A DNA stretch of 64,000 nucleotides from Cannabis sativa (GCF_029168945.1 NC_083603.1:20708001-20772000); one strand, 5' to 3'; counted from the first letter of the stretch, positions 12,047 to 24,204 are shown. The notes: generated by a model from the sequence alone, not told the origin. Translations and numbers: made by a program.

Positions 12047-12912
12047 TTAAAGTTTATAGAAAGAAATACCTTGTTTCTTTGCAAGAAGTTTAGGACATTG
12101 GGGTTTCCAATGACCTTTCTCATTGCAGTAGAAACACTTTCCTTTTAGAGCATCACCAGAAGCAGCAGCCTTTTTGTTTTTCATGGCTTTGGCTCGCTTC
12201 TTGGTGTTTTTCCACTTCTTCTTAGATTTGGGTTTTGAAGTAGAGGCAACATTTGCCTCAGGTTTAACCGTCCCATTACCATTGCCAGAATTTTGAGGTT
12301 TACCCCCTTTCTTCTTGGGGCCTCCAATTAAATTTTCATATGTCTGAAGGTCATTGACTAACTCATAAAAGTCTATGTCCTTTTTATTCATGACATAATT
12401 TGATGTATATGGCAGAAATGATGGAGTCAGACTATTCAAGATCAGGCTTACTTGAGTAGTGTGATCCATTTCAGGACCATGATCCTGGGCTTCTTGGAAC
12501 TAACTTGCCATTAGGAGAACATGATCACGCACATTTTGATGGGGTTCCATTCGTGCATTGATGTATTTCTTAGTCGCGTCAAGGCGAGACTGAAGAGATG
12601 CCCTACCGAATAGCTCAGTTAACTTCGTCATAACTTCAGCAGCCTTTTCGGTTTTAGAACATCGAGTTTTAAGGGTGTCAACCATGCTGGAAAGCATGAA
12701 GTATAGAGCTTTATTGTTAGCATTCTGCCACCGCTCGTACTTCTCTTTCACAGCTTTGGTTGCATTGTCACCCGGCACTTCAGGAGACGGCTCAGTTAAC
12801 ACAAACAAGGCACTTTCTCCTATGAGAGCAATTTAATGCTCTCATTCCATTTTGGAAAGTTAGATCCATTTAGCTTATTTTCGGTCAAGAGTGATAACAT
12901 GAGATTCATCAT
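12047..12912 (-). pseudogene. Copia-E gag (UBN2-type capsid plus zinc knuckle), nearly intact
   Basis: Gag forms the virus-like particle and binds the element RNA. The likely start is ATG at 12912 (minus strand), a few bases after a conserved TTGTAG. The order is: L-N-G-S-N-F-P-K-W typical of UBN2 gag N-termini; F-V-L-T-E and the following helical domain (12500-12808); L-T-P-S-F-L and Y-V-M-N-K (12300-12469); a Lys/Gly-rich basic stretch; and a canonical CX2CX4HX4C knuckle, C-F-Y-C-N-E-K-G-H-W-K-P-Q-C, near 12090-12130. I see only two disablements: a frameshift near 12825 and one TAG at about 12500. It ends just after the knuckle with no protease, so it resembles a gag-only (TR-GAG-like) element. 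Confidence 0.8.
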
Positions 12913-13049
12913 GGTTATACAGGATACTACAAAATAATAAATAGAAATCAATAATGGTTTAACACAAAATCCAATTCAGAAATTATAAGCACATAGCATG
13001 TAGGAATGATAAGAGAAAATACTAAAAAATACAATCCTAAATAATTTCC

Positions 13050-13440
13050 AAGGTTTTCAACAAACTGGTATCTGTGTCCCGTTTAGGCGAGAGTCAAAGC
13101 TACCATCCATTGAATAGAGTTGTCAGCTCATCTAAAATGTCAACATTCTAGCAACCTTTTATTCGATCAAGATTGGAATCCAGCGTTGTCCCGTTTAGGC
13201 GAGAGTCAAGGCTATTCTATCTTATGAGCTTCTACCATTGTTTCATATTTTGTAAGTCAAATACAGTCGCCACCATTAGGGTGATCCATACCATAAAAAA
13301 CACTTACAAAGCTACTTATCTTTCAAGATTAAACGGTGCTAACTTGCTAATGAACGTTCCTCCATTAGGGAGGATTACTCACTAAAACAAAAGCTATGTA
13401 AAACCAACAATGGAGATCGAATATCTTAATAATAATAAAG
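13050..13440 (-). promoter_or_regulatory. Conserved leader module 1 (two CTAAT-loop hairpins, paired CTCGCC motif), Copia-E
   Basis: In element sense this has a 6-bp stem TCCTCC/GGAGGA with loop CTAAT (13358-13374) and a second stem CACC/GGTG with the same loop (13271-13283). Two copies of CTCGCCTAAACGGGACA are centred near 13197 and 13084, 113 bp apart. It lies between the leader and the gag start. The same arrangement appears in A, B and C. Function is unknown; an RNA packaging or translation role is inferred from conservation only. Confidence 0.7.
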
Positions 13441-14913
13441 CTCATTATTTGAAATGTATTTTCTTTATTATTTGTAATAAAATATATTCATCAAATATCG
13501 AATTTAGAATTAAAATTCTAAATTAGAATTTAATTTAATATTTATAAAATTATACTTAGATGGTGATTGAAATAAATTGAATTATTTCCATCTTAGTAGT
13601 AAATTTTATATATAAATATTAAGAAAATTATTTAAGTTGTATTAATTAAAATTAATTTGCAACTCAAATTAAATTTTCATAAGAATATATTTATTGTATT
13701 TTGAAAAGAAAGTATAAAACTTTACTATTTTCGAAAAACTTAAATAATAATTACTTAGAAAAAATACTTCAAGCAAATATATCACCTATCTAGATTTTCC
13801 TTTGACTAATTAATTCAATTTCTAATAATATACTTAATTCATTTATTTTAAATTAATCATTAAATGAAAAAATCATTGATTTAAGTTGGTCCAAGAATTA
13901 ATTAAAATAAATAATTAATTTACAACTTAATCTATTTTTCAAGATAGATTCAAAATCATCTTGCATAATTAAATGCAATTTCAAAATTGATTAATAAAAT
14001 AAAGAAAATATATTTTGAAAATTATTTAAATTTAAGTTGAAAAAATAAATTTCAACTAAAAATAATTTTCTATTTAATTAAGTGTCATGAAAAAGAAATA
14101 TTTAAGTATCATGATGAAAATGAACTTAGATATTTAATTTTCAATTTAATTAAAAATATTAAATTCAAGAAATAAATAATTAAGTGTAGAGAAGGCTTAA
14201 TTATTAATCTATAGTTTAATACAAGGAAAAATTATACTTAACTTAAATTGTACCAAAATTACCTATTTAAATAATTAATTTCACAATGCATAATATTTTC
14301 CTATTTAATATTAGAAATAATAAGTAGTCTAGAAATAACTATCTAGAAAATATCTTATTTCAACTAAGTATTTTTTCAACAAAAATTTGAAAAAAATATC
14401 TAATTTAAGTTGTTATAGAAAAAATCTAGAACGTAAATATTTTCAAATTTAAATTTAATTAAATATCAAAAATTAAGTTGTAACCACTTAATTTGAAAAA
14501 TATTCCATTTTAAGTTTAAAACTAACTTAGAAAATATCTTAAGAATCTTTAATAACTAATGCCTAGAATTCCTCAACTTAATTTTAAATTTAAAAAAAAA
14601 ATATTCAAATTTAAGTTAGATAAGAAAAATTAGTTAATATAACTAATTTATAACTTAAATAGGAATATTTAATTAAATAAGCTTCAGAAAGAATCTAGTT
14701 AGTAAAATTCTTTATTTAATTAAATACAAGAAAAATACAAATAGTTTGTCTAGAAATAATATCTAAAACTAAGAGTGTTTTTCTTAAAATTAACTTTAAA
14801 ATATTAAAATGAAAAAAAAATTCATATATTTTAAAAGTTAATTATGTTGCTAATCAATTTTATTAGGTTAAACTAATTTAATTAACCTAGCACAGTTATT
14901 CAAATCAGGCAAA

Positions 14914-15008
14914 TGGGCCTTCACAATTGGGGTAGTTCATATGAGGGGGAGCTGGGTTCAGTATGTCGTACCCACTTCTATTGGCCCCCAACTCTCACAC
15001 AAGAACCA
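14914..15008 (-). promoter_or_regulatory. Conserved GGGCC-stem leader block, Copia-E
   Basis: A ~95-bp block shared with A, B and C. The left arm TGGGCCTT (14914-14921) is intact here, but the right arm AAGGCCCA has become AAGAACCA (15001-15008), so the closing stem is partly broken in this old copy. Confidence 0.6.
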
Positions 15009-16560
15009 AAAGAGAGGAATTTAACCTTAAAATAAATAACTGTTATTAATTGAATAGGTCCAAAAACTAAATGGACCTAAATAAAATCTTTCATGGTGTG
15101 ACATTTTATTTAGCAACAACGTATATGCATCTATATAATAAAATAAACATATAGGCTCACACATGTACATATTTGGATGGATCCTATCATGTTGCTAGGT
15201 CATACACAGATGAAAGAAGATTGTAAAATTTACCTGTTACAAATTATTTACTTGACCTATTGACAATTGAACCATGGGTTAAAATCAGATCATTGGATCT
15301 GTCAACAAGTTAACCATGGCAATTTAGATCAAGCAATAATAGGTTTTATAAAACTTACACATAAGCTAAAACACATACTCCTGCAACAAGGTTAACTGGA
15401 TTGTTGGATGTAGGATTTATTTAATTTTAAATAATTAAATTTCGAAAAAAAAAATATATTTTCGAATTAAAAAAATTAATAAAATAATATTTAAAATTAA
15501 ACCTACAATTTTGAAAAATTAGGTTTTAACTAACCTAAATATCATTTCAAAAATTTGCTAACTACTTTTTTTAAAAAAAAAAAACAATTATTGTTATTTT
15601 ATAAATTAAATATTCAATAAAAATTAAAAAAGATAAATAAATATCTTTTTCAGATTTTATGATTTAATTTAATTAAATAAAAGAACAAAATTTAAAAGTT
15701 AGCATAATATCTTATTTCTATTCAAAATATCATGATTATAGTTATCTTATTTTAAATTTAAATAAGGTCAAATTAAAAATATATATATATATTTAATTTA
15801 AAAAAATTTAATATCTGACCTTAAATTTAAAAATAAGATAAGATATAATCAAATTTAAAAATAAGATAAAAAATCAAGCAAAAAGATAGATTTTTACTTG
15901 TTTTCAAATTCAAATTACACTAATATCTAAGATTAATTTTTAAAAAAATTTAAATTAATTTATTTCTGATATTAGATTTGAAAATTGAAAAATAAAAATC
16001 TAAATACAAAACTACACAAAAAATCGGAAGTTAATTCCATGAAATAGCATGAAAAAACGAAGAAAAACGAAAAAATTGCGAGCTGTACGGACAGTATGCA
16101 TTGCATATTGTCCGAGCGCGCAAGAGAAGGTGCATGGCCGAGGTCCCTCGTCGCAGAAGGCTGCATGCAGCCTGTTCCGCGCGCGCAGGGACGAGTTTCA
16201 GACAAAAACTCGTGTCCTGATCGAGGAAGCTCGGTCGAGCAGCTGTCTGAACACTTGTTGTCCGAGGGTTACCCCTCATCCGCGCGCGTAGGTCAGTTGC
16301 ATCTCCCTAATATTTTTTGAAACTTCAAAAAATCATAACTAATTCAAATTAAATCGAAATTGAGTTCTGTCAAAAATTAAATTGCTTAATTTTTTCCATA
16401 CTATCCAACAAAAATAATTCTAGAAACAAAATTTCAATTATTTTTCACGAAAATTCACAAACATAAATCAATCATCATATAACACACAACACAACATGAA
16501 AACCATCCAAAACACAAACAATTGTTTTAAAGTCCAAATTTCTTGCAAGCAAATCAATTA

Positions 16561-16577
16561 CCATGGCTCTGATACCA
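16561..16577 (-). other. Copia-E primer binding site (initiator Met tRNA)
   Basis: The minus strand reads TGGTATCAGAGCCATGG, two bases inside the 5' LTR end. This is the classic sequence complementary to the plant initiator-Met tRNA 3' end. It fixes the element's orientation. Confidence 0.9.
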
Positions 16578-16579
16578 GT

Positions 16580-16625
16580 TGTTGGAATTTATTTTACCAG
16601 GATCTTAGATCTACTCACAAGTATG
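16580..16625 (-). repeat. Copia-E 5' LTR, terminal 46 bp
   Basis: The LTR 3' terminus in element sense. It is cut after CAAGTATG by Copia-F. The rest of this LTR resumes at 20452 at offset ~204, so about 158 bp were lost. Confidence 0.85.
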
Positions 16626-17083
16626 TGTTGGAAATTATTTTACCAGGATCTTAGATCTACTCACAAGTATGTTGATTAACACCCTAAATATGAACTTCTA
16701 AAACGATTATAAAATAAACACATATAAAGTATAAGAAACCTTACATTGGGTGCAGCAGAATATAATCACTCCTTCCGTTCAGATATCTAGCCCTTGATTC
16801 CTTTCTGTAGCAGAGCATTATCAATATCTGAACCTGGATCTCTTTCTGTCCTTCTTTAGTGCTAAAACTCCTTCTTGTTGAATATCTTTCTTCACGATCT
16901 TCCTCACTATGATTGAGGTATCACTTGCTGTGTGTGGGCACTACTCTAACACTAAGTAATTTTGAAATTGAAGAGGGAAGAAGAGAAGAAGGTGGCGGCT
17001 AGGTATAGAGAGAGAAGGCTCAGGTTTTTCTCTGAAGGAAAAAGTAGAAAGTTAAGTGTAAATTTCCTGAAGCCTTCACTATC

Positions 17084-17091
17084 TATTTATA
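17084..17091 (-). promoter_or_regulatory. TATA box in Copia-F LTR
   Basis: The minus strand reads TATAAATA at the position equivalent to the Copia-C TATA. Inferred from homology between LTRs. Confidence 0.5.
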
Positions 17092-17683
17092 GCATTCCAC
17101 TAGGGTTAGGTTTGAATTATTTGACATTAAAATAATGAAAATATCAGATGATAAATGCTATAAAAGTGGTCGGCCCTAGCAATGTGGATTTGGGCCTCAC
17201 TTTTTGCAATTTTGCAATTTTATCAATTCTGCATCTGATTTTCTCAAAAATACCAATTTTTTAATTCAGCCATTTAAATGCAAATTCTAACTATTTAATA
17301 ACTATAAATAATTATTAAATAATATTGTCATTTATCATATTTATTAATTGAACCATACAAAGTATCATAATTAACAAATATGCCCCTAAAACTCTTTCTT
17401 TACAATTTCACCATCACTTAGTGAAAAATTCACAAATAGACATAATCTAAATTGAGAATTATAATTGATTAATCAAACCCAATTATATGAGTCTTACAAG
17501 CAATATTATCTCAGCTAGTGGGGGGACCATGGGTCTATATAACCGAGCTTCCAATAAGCAGATCAAGAATTTATAACCTAAATTCACTGACTTATAAATT
17601 TTTCGTTGAATCCACGCATAGAACTTAGAATTGCACTCTCAGTATAAAGAATGCTCTATATGTTCCACCATATAGACACATCA

Positions 17684-18543
17684 TTAGTTATCCATTGTTA
17701 TAATCCTAATTTGATCAATGATCCTCTATATGAATGATCTACACTGTAAAGGGATTAGATTACCATTACACCCTACAATGTATTTAATCCTTAAAACACT
17801 TAACCCCGTATAAATGATATTTCAGCTTATGTGAAATGAGATCTCCACCATTTATTTTCATTTGGTCAATCTCGAAGGAGATCATCCTTTACTTACTATT
17901 CGCCAGATAGAAGCTATAGATTCCATGTTTATGTTAGCGCTCCCACTCAATTGCACTACTGTGTTCCCAAAATGTACATATCACCCTGACCTAAAAGTAG
18001 GCTTAACTACAAATCAAAGAACACGAATAGCCTCTCAAGATCGAGCCTAATCATAACAGGATTAAGATCATTTGATCTAGGATCAACTAGGCGATATTGA
18101 CTTGAATAGATATTTAGTTATCCATTGTTATAATCCTAATTTGATCAATGATCCTCTATATGAATGATCTACACTGTAAAGGGATTAGATTACCGTTACA
18201 CCCTACAATGTATTTAATCCTTAAAACACTTAACCCCGTATAAATGATATTTTAACTTATGTGAAATGAGATCTCCACCATTTATTTTCCTTTGGTCAAG
18301 CTCGAAGGAGATCATCCTTTACTTACTATTCGCGAGATAGAAGCTATAGATTCCATGTTTATGTTAGCGCTCCCACTCAATTGCACTACCGTGTTCCCAA
18401 AATTTACGTATCACCCTGACCTAAAACTAGGCTTAACTAACAAATCAAAGAACACGAATAGCCTCTCGAGATCGAGCCTAATCATAACAGGATTAAGATC
18501 ATTTGATCTAGGATCAACTAGGCGATATTGACTTGAATAGATA
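17684..18543. repeat. 430-bp tandem duplication within Copia-F LTR
   Basis: The sequence from TTAGTTATCCATTG through GACTTGAATAGATAT occurs twice with a period of 430 bp and only scattered substitutions. The join at 18113/18114 lies at a short shared TTAGTTA. Confidence 0.85.
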
Positions 18544-19494
18544 TTACGGTAAGTTTAATAAATCTAAGTCAAAGTTCAATATCGGTCCCTTCCGATGCAT
18601 ACTCCATGCATCCAACCTGAGCTTTACTTTAACCAATGCTCTGGAAAGAACATAGCATTTCTCCAAATGCAAGTAAACTCTGTTGTAGATTATCATATCA
18701 GTAAAACCCTATGTCTGATAAATCTAGGAATCTTTATTCACATACTCATGTTTACTTTCCAATGTGTTGACAACACAATAAACAGGATCAAGTATGTGAA
18801 AAGGGTTTTAGATGAATTCATACATTATGTTCATATAATCATGAAACAAATCATGTGAACCATGCAACATTAAATGTTATTTCTGATCTATATTAATAAG
18901 TAAATCTGATTATATTGAAATGAGTTTTATTTAGGGCATAAAACCCAACACGTATCACCCTGACCCAAAAGTAGGCTTAACCAACAAATCAAAGAACACG
19001 AATAGCCTCTTGAGATGGAGCCTAATTATAACAGGATTAAGATCATTTGATCTAGGATCAACTAGGCGATATTGACTTGAATAGATATTACGGTAAGTTT
19101 AATAAATCTAAGTCAAAGTTCAATATCGGTCCCTTCCGATGCATACTCCATGCATCCAACCTGAGCTTTACTTTAACCAATGCTCTGGAAAGAACATAGC
19201 ATTTCTCCAAATGCAAGTAAACTCTGTTGTAGATTATCATATCAGTAAAACCCTGTGTTTGATAAATCTAGGAAACTTTATTCACATAGTCATGTTTACT
19301 TTCCAAAGTGTTGACGACACAATAAACAGGATCAAGTATGTGAAAAGGGTTTAAGATGAATTCATACATTATGTACACATAATCATGAAATAAATCATGT
19401 GAACCATGCAACATTAAATGTTATTTCTGATCTATATTAATAAGTAAATCTGATTATATTGAAATGAGTTTTGTTTATGGCATAAAACCCAACA

Positions 19495-20451
19495 AACTCC
19501 CACTTGCACTAATATAAAACAAAAAGTGCATTTCAAATAATCGCAACACCTTGATATACAAATCAAGTGTAGTAGTAGTAAACTCCTCGTAATAGGATCT
19601 GAAAGGTTGAATTAAACACAACCTTTTCTCCACCATTACTCTTCCTTAATCACAAAATCATTGATAATGTGAAATTCCTCTCTATATGTCTACTCTTTTG
19701 GGATACTGGATTCTATACCTTTGGCAACTACTTTTGGTTAATCAGGAAATAACACTAGTAGTTAGGGCAATTTGGAATGGTGCCAAAAATGTATAGAACT
19801 TTCCTTAGACTGAATAAGTACCTTTCCTGCAACTTTAACATTCAGTCCTTTTTTGGTAGACCTAGAGACTTCAGATAGGTTTTTACACTTCTCCAAAATC
19901 ACTATTCCACCCCCAGAGTAATCACCATCTTATTAGCAGACTTTCTAGCACAAAGGCAAGTTTCGAAATCTGATGTGGTGTAGTCTAAGAGTTTTAAACA
20001 CACCGTTATAGACTAACATATAGTTCCTCTTCTTAATCTTACGATTTACTTGATTGTCTTCCAATGTTCTTCTCCTGGATTAATCTGATACCTACTCATT
20101 ACTCCCACTCAACAGCAGGTGTCTGGTCTAAGGCATACTAAAGCATATCTGAGACCTCTCACTGTTGATGTAAGAAATTCTTTCATGGCTTTATCTTTTC
20201 TGGAATAGTTGAGTCTTTTCCTTAGATAAAATCTATGCCTAGGAAGTTGTGAAGCTTCTATAGATTGCCATTAGAAAGAAAATGCTTCAGCATCTTACCA
20301 GGTAATTACCAGGTATACCACAAGCCATAGGTTTAGATAAACTCAAACCTATAATACTAGGAACAGGAAGTTTTGTTAAGTCCATTGAATAAACTTATAA
20401 ACAAAATTTCCTTTTATGTCCTTGTAATAGAAAGTTTAGGTTACTCCATGT
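19495..20451 (-). pseudogene. Copia-F residual 3' internal region (decayed pol end)
   Basis: Begins with the polypurine tract. It then follows, on the minus strand, the 3' internal sequences of A and C: TGTCTGGTCTAAGGC near 20119 matches RNase H-adjacent remnants, and CCACCCCCAGAGTAATCACC near 19910 matches the remnant of the G-G-A-V-V-W-R-S region. No ORF survives. Confidence 0.6.
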
Positions 20452-22128
20452 GAATGTCCTTCTCTTTGTGTGTGATCCTTCACAGTCTTCCAATCTATGA
20501 TTGAGGTACCATTTGCTGTGTGTGGGCACTACTCTATCACTAAGGTTTGAAATTGAGAAGAGGAAAAGAGAGAGGTATAGGGTCGGCTATAGAGAGAGAA
20601 GTGGAAGGCTCAGTTTTTCTGAAAAAACAATTTTTTGATAAAAGGCTTGAAAAACTTATATCTTGACTGAGCCATCACTTTCTATTTATAGGCAACTACT
20701 AGGTTTAGGTTAGTAATTATTTGGCATTAAAATAATGAAAATATTAATTGGAAAATCTCATCCAAGTGGCCGGCCATAGGTGTTAATGGGCCTTACTTGG
20801 ATTTTGCAGTTTTCACAATTTTTATTTCTATTTTCTCAAAAACGCCAATTTTCCAATTCTAACCTTTTAAATGCAAAAACTAATTATTCAATAACTAAAA
20901 TAGATTATTAAATAATATTGTCATTTAATTTAATTATTAATTAGATATATAGAGTCTCTTAATTAATAAATAAACCTAGAATCTCTTTTCTTTACAATTT
21001 CACCCATGCTTAGTGAAAATTTACAAATTAGACATAGTCTAACTTTAGAATTATAATTGATTAATCACAAATCAATTATTGAGTCTTACAAGCAGTATAG
21101 TCTCAACTAGAATGGGGACCATGGATCTATATGCTGAGCTTCCAATAAGTGAACCGGATTTACTAAGTAAATCCCTACTTATTAATTCCTCGTTGAATCC
21201 ACTCTTAGAACTTAGAATTGCACTCTCAGACTTATATAGAGCATATTATATGTTCCACGATATAGATATGCTATCTCATTTAACCATTGTTATAATCTTA
21301 TTGTGATCAAAGATCCTCTATATAGATGATTTACATCGAGATGGGATAATTTTACCGTTCTCACCCCTCAACGTATTTTGCCCCTTAAAACACTTAGCTA
21401 CCTGTAAATGATGTTTAGTGATCTAAGAATTAGTCACTTAAACAAGAGCTCATCCATTTACTTCTATTTAGCTAAGCTCGAAGGGAATCATCACTTGACT
21501 TCTATACACCAGTAGAAGCTATATATTCCATATTTATGTTCAACACTCCCACTCAATCATACTATCATGTTCCCAAAATATACGTATCACCCTGACCCAA
21601 AAGTAGGCTTAACTAATAAATCAAAGAACATGAATATCACTCCTGAATTGAGCCTAAGCATATCAAGATTTAGATTCTTTTAATCTTAAGATCAACTACT
21701 GATATTGACTTGGAAAGATACAACGGTAAGTTTATAATATCTTAACAAAGTTCAATATCGGTCCAGTCTAATGTATACTCCATACATTCGAAACTAGTAT
21801 ACTTTACCAATGTCCTGGAAAGAACATAACACTTACTCCAAGTGTAAGTACACATCATCGCTGATTATTACATCAGTGTAAAACCAAAACAATGATGAAA
21901 CATGGACTTAGTCTTTTGATTCATATAATCACAATCACATTCCACTGTGTTGACAATACTGTAATTGTGAATAAATATATCTGGACTTAACAGATTTTGT
22001 GTATAAACATAATAAACATATTAAACCATAAGCATGTAAAATTCATGCAAACATAAATCACTTCAAAATTCTTATATTGATAACTAATCAGATTGTAAAG
22101 GGTTTTATTTAGGGCACAAAACCCAACA
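20452..22128 (-). repeat. Copia-E 5' LTR, main part (1677 bp)
   Basis: Matches 8567-10247 with about 2.4% differences by eye plus a 3-bp indel, and ends with an intact ACCCAACA. A TATA-like sequence (minus strand TATAAATA) is at 20683-20690. The first ~204 bp of the genomic-left end are replaced by the Copia-F junction. Confidence 0.9.
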
Positions 22129-22280
22129 GTTCTTCCTTGCAATGTTGCTCCTACTCTTTGGAATAAACTTTGGAATTCTAAAATTTTGGAGCGTCACAAA
22201 GTCTTGTGGTGGAGTATCCTCTCCAATGCCTTACCTATCCAGTCCATTCTGGTTGGGAGATTACAAGTTGAAGATGTTTC
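22129..22280 (+). pseudogene. LINE ORF2, C-terminal fragment (zf-RVT region start)
   Basis: A 152-bp LINE island between Copia-E and Copia-A. It encodes L-W-N-K-L-W...K-I-L-E-R-H-K-V-L-W-W...A-L-P-I-Q, the segment before the zinc-binding zf-RVT domain found at the C-terminus of plant L1 ORF2. It is cut at 22280. The duplicated GTTTC (22276-22280 and 61245-61249) links it directly to the next LINE piece 39 kb away. Confidence 0.85.
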
Positions 22281-24202
22281 TGTTGGGTTTTATGCCCTAA
22301 ATAAAACTCATTTCATATAATCAGATTTACTTATTAATAAAGATCAGAAATAACATTTTATGTTGCATGGTTCACATGATTTATTTCATGATTATATGTA
22401 TATAATGTATGAATTCTTTTTAAGTCCAGAACATATGAGTTGGTTAAAGATTATAGTGTTGTCAGCACAGTGGAATATAATCTTAAATTATATGTTCAAA
22501 AGTTGATTCCCTGATTTGTCAGAACACTGGATTTAGACTGACATGGTATAATCAGCGATAGGTATTCTTACACCTTGGAAAAGTATTATGTCCTTTCCAG
22601 GACATTGGCAAAGTTTACCAGTATCGGATGTATGGAGTATACATCGGAAGGGACCGATATTGAACTTTGATTAGATATGTTAAAACTTACCTAATATCTA
22701 TTCAATTCAATATCACCTGTTGATCCTAGATCAAATGATCTCAATCCTGATATGGTTAGGCTCAATCTCAAGAGTGTTACTCGTGTTCTTTGATTTGTTA
22801 GTTAAGCCTAGTTTTGTATCAGGGTGATACGTACATTTTGGGAACACGGTAATGCAATTGAGTGGGAGCGCTAACATAAATATGGAATCTATAGCTTCTA
22901 TTTGGCAAATAGAAGTAAAGGATGATTTCCTTCGAGCTTAACCAAACGAAGATAAATGGTGGAGATCTCATTTCACTTAGGTGAAATATCATTTATACAG
23001 GGTTAAGTATTTTAAGGATAAAATACATTGTAGGGTGTTACAGTAATTTAATCCCTTTACAGTGTAAATCATCTATATAGAGGATCATTGATCAGATTAG
23101 GGTTATAACAATGGATAACTAATGACGTGTCTATATCGTGGAACATATAGAGCATTTCCATATGATTGAGAGTGCAATTCCAAGTTCTAAGTGTGGATCC
23201 AATGAGGAATTAATAAGTTAGGGAATTTACTTGGTAAATTCGGTTTGACTTATTGGAAGCTCGGTTATATAGACTCATGGTCACCATACTAGTTGAGACC
23301 ATACTGCTTGTAAGACTCAGTTAATTGATTTTAATTAATCAATTATAATTCTAAAAGTTAGACTATGTCTACTTTATGAATTCTCACAGTTTAAGGATGA
23401 AATCGTAAAGAAAAGGGTTTCTAGGCTTAATTATTAATTAAGAGATTTTGTATGTCTAATTAATAATTATTTTAAATGACAATATTATTTAATAATCTAT
23501 TTTAGTTATTAAATAATTAGTTTTGGCATTTAAATGATTAGAATTGGAAAAATGGCATTTTTGGAGAAATTGAAATAAAATTGAGGAAACTGCAAAATCC
23601 AAGTGAGGCCCATTTCACCCTATGGCCGGCACCTCTTTGTGTGTTTCCCAATTATTATTTTCAATTTTAATTGCCATGTAATTGCTAATCAAAGCCTAAC
23701 AAAAATAGGAAAGTGGTGGATCACACTAAATAAGGCAGTTAATCAATTACACAGTAAAAGAGGAAACTGTTTTATTTGGAAAGTTGTGCTCTCCCTTCTC
23801 CCTATATATAGCAACCCTTGTTCTCTTCTCTTGCATACCATTGTATGAGCCATAAGCCACGAAATTCAAGAGAGAAAAAGAGAGAAAATTTTGAAATCCT
23901 TGTGAGATGAGTAGTGCCCACACACATCAAGTGGTATCTCAATCATAGTATGTAAGACTATGGAATTTCTGCATCAACGAAGGAGAAAAGAAGATGCAGG
24001 TTCAGATCTTGGTGATGCTCTGCTACAGAAAGGAATCAAGGGCTAGAGATCTGAACGGAAGGAGTCATATTATTCCGCTGCACCCACTGTAAGGTTTTCT
24101 AACTTTATATGTGTTTATTTTCATTGTTTTAGAATTCATATTAGGTTGTTAATCCAACATACTTGTTAGTAAATCTAGATCCTGGTAAAATAATTTCCAA
24201 CA
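22281..24202 (+). repeat. Copia-A 5' LTR (1922 bp)
   Basis: TGTTGGG to CCAACA. A TATATATA is at 23803-23810. U5 includes CACACACATCAAGTGG, GCTGCACCCACT and the conserved GTAAGG (24089-24094). The 81-residue ORF at 23603-23848 is an LTR shadow repeated at 60645-60890. Confidence 0.92.
23803..23810 (+). promoter_or_regulatory. TATA box in Copia-A 5' LTR
   Basis: TATATATA following a pyrimidine-rich CTCCCTTCTCCC, about 400 bp before the LTR end. This is the likely core promoter for element transcription, inferred from sequence and position. Confidence 0.55.
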
Positions 24203-24204
24203 AC

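Larger units (their letters stand above)
12913..16560 (-). other. Copia-E long non-coding leader
   Basis: About 3.65 kb between the primer site and gag, very AT-rich, without credible ORFs. It holds three things shared with A, B and C: the hairpin and CTCGCC-repeat module (13050-13440), the GGGCC-stem block (14914-15008), and a GC-rich island near the primer site (16076-16300). The rest (13440-14900 and 15400-16070) is AT-rich low-complexity DNA in which I see nothing else. Confidence 0.75.
16626..19494 (-). repeat. Copia-F 3' LTR with two internal duplications
   Basis: A normal LTR of this group is about 1.88 kb; this one is 2869 bp. A 430-bp tandem duplication covers about 17684-18113 and 18114-18543. 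A further 544-bp copy of the LTR's U3 start sits at 18951-19494, directly after a complete terminus ACCCAACA at 18943-18950. The shadow ORFs at 17862-18050, 18292-18531, 18595-18858 and 19139-19354 are repeated because of this. Confidence 0.85.
16626..20451 (-). mobile_element. Copia-F: truncated copia element inside the Copia-E 5' LTR
   Basis: Minus-strand element beginning TGTTGGAAATT at 16626. It has an LTR enlarged by internal duplications (16626-19494), a polypurine tract (19495-19505), and about 950 bp of 3' internal sequence matching the decayed pol ends of A and C. It stops abruptly at 20451, where Copia-E LTR resumes. Its own leader and 5' LTR are missing. The deletion removed part of both elements, so no duplication can be checked. 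Confidence 0.8.
8363..22128 (-). mobile_element. Copia-E: non-autonomous copia element with gag, no usable pol
   Basis: Reads on the minus strand. The 3' LTR is 8363-10247, internal region 10248-16579, and 5' LTR 16580-16625 plus 20452-22128, the latter split by Copia-F. With F removed the element is about 9.9 kb. LINE sequence lies on both sides, so the insertion is clear. The expected duplication is GCTCC at 8358-8362 and GTTCT at 22129-22133: 3 of 5 match, both differences being C to T. LTR differences counted by eye are about 40 in 1680 bp, making it the oldest datable insertion here. It carries a long leader, a gag gene with two disablements, and a pol region reduced to scattered remnants. 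Confidence 0.85.

Noticed and set aside
13074..13209. Repeated CTCGCC motif considered as a CRISPR-like or satellite array
   Set aside because: Only two full copies per element, spaced 112-113 bp, in a plant retrotransposon leader; not an array.
23603..23848. Repeated small ORFs at 23603/60645, 9194/21079 and 30572/57792
   Set aside because: Each pair lies at the same place in the two LTRs of one element; they are not independent genes.
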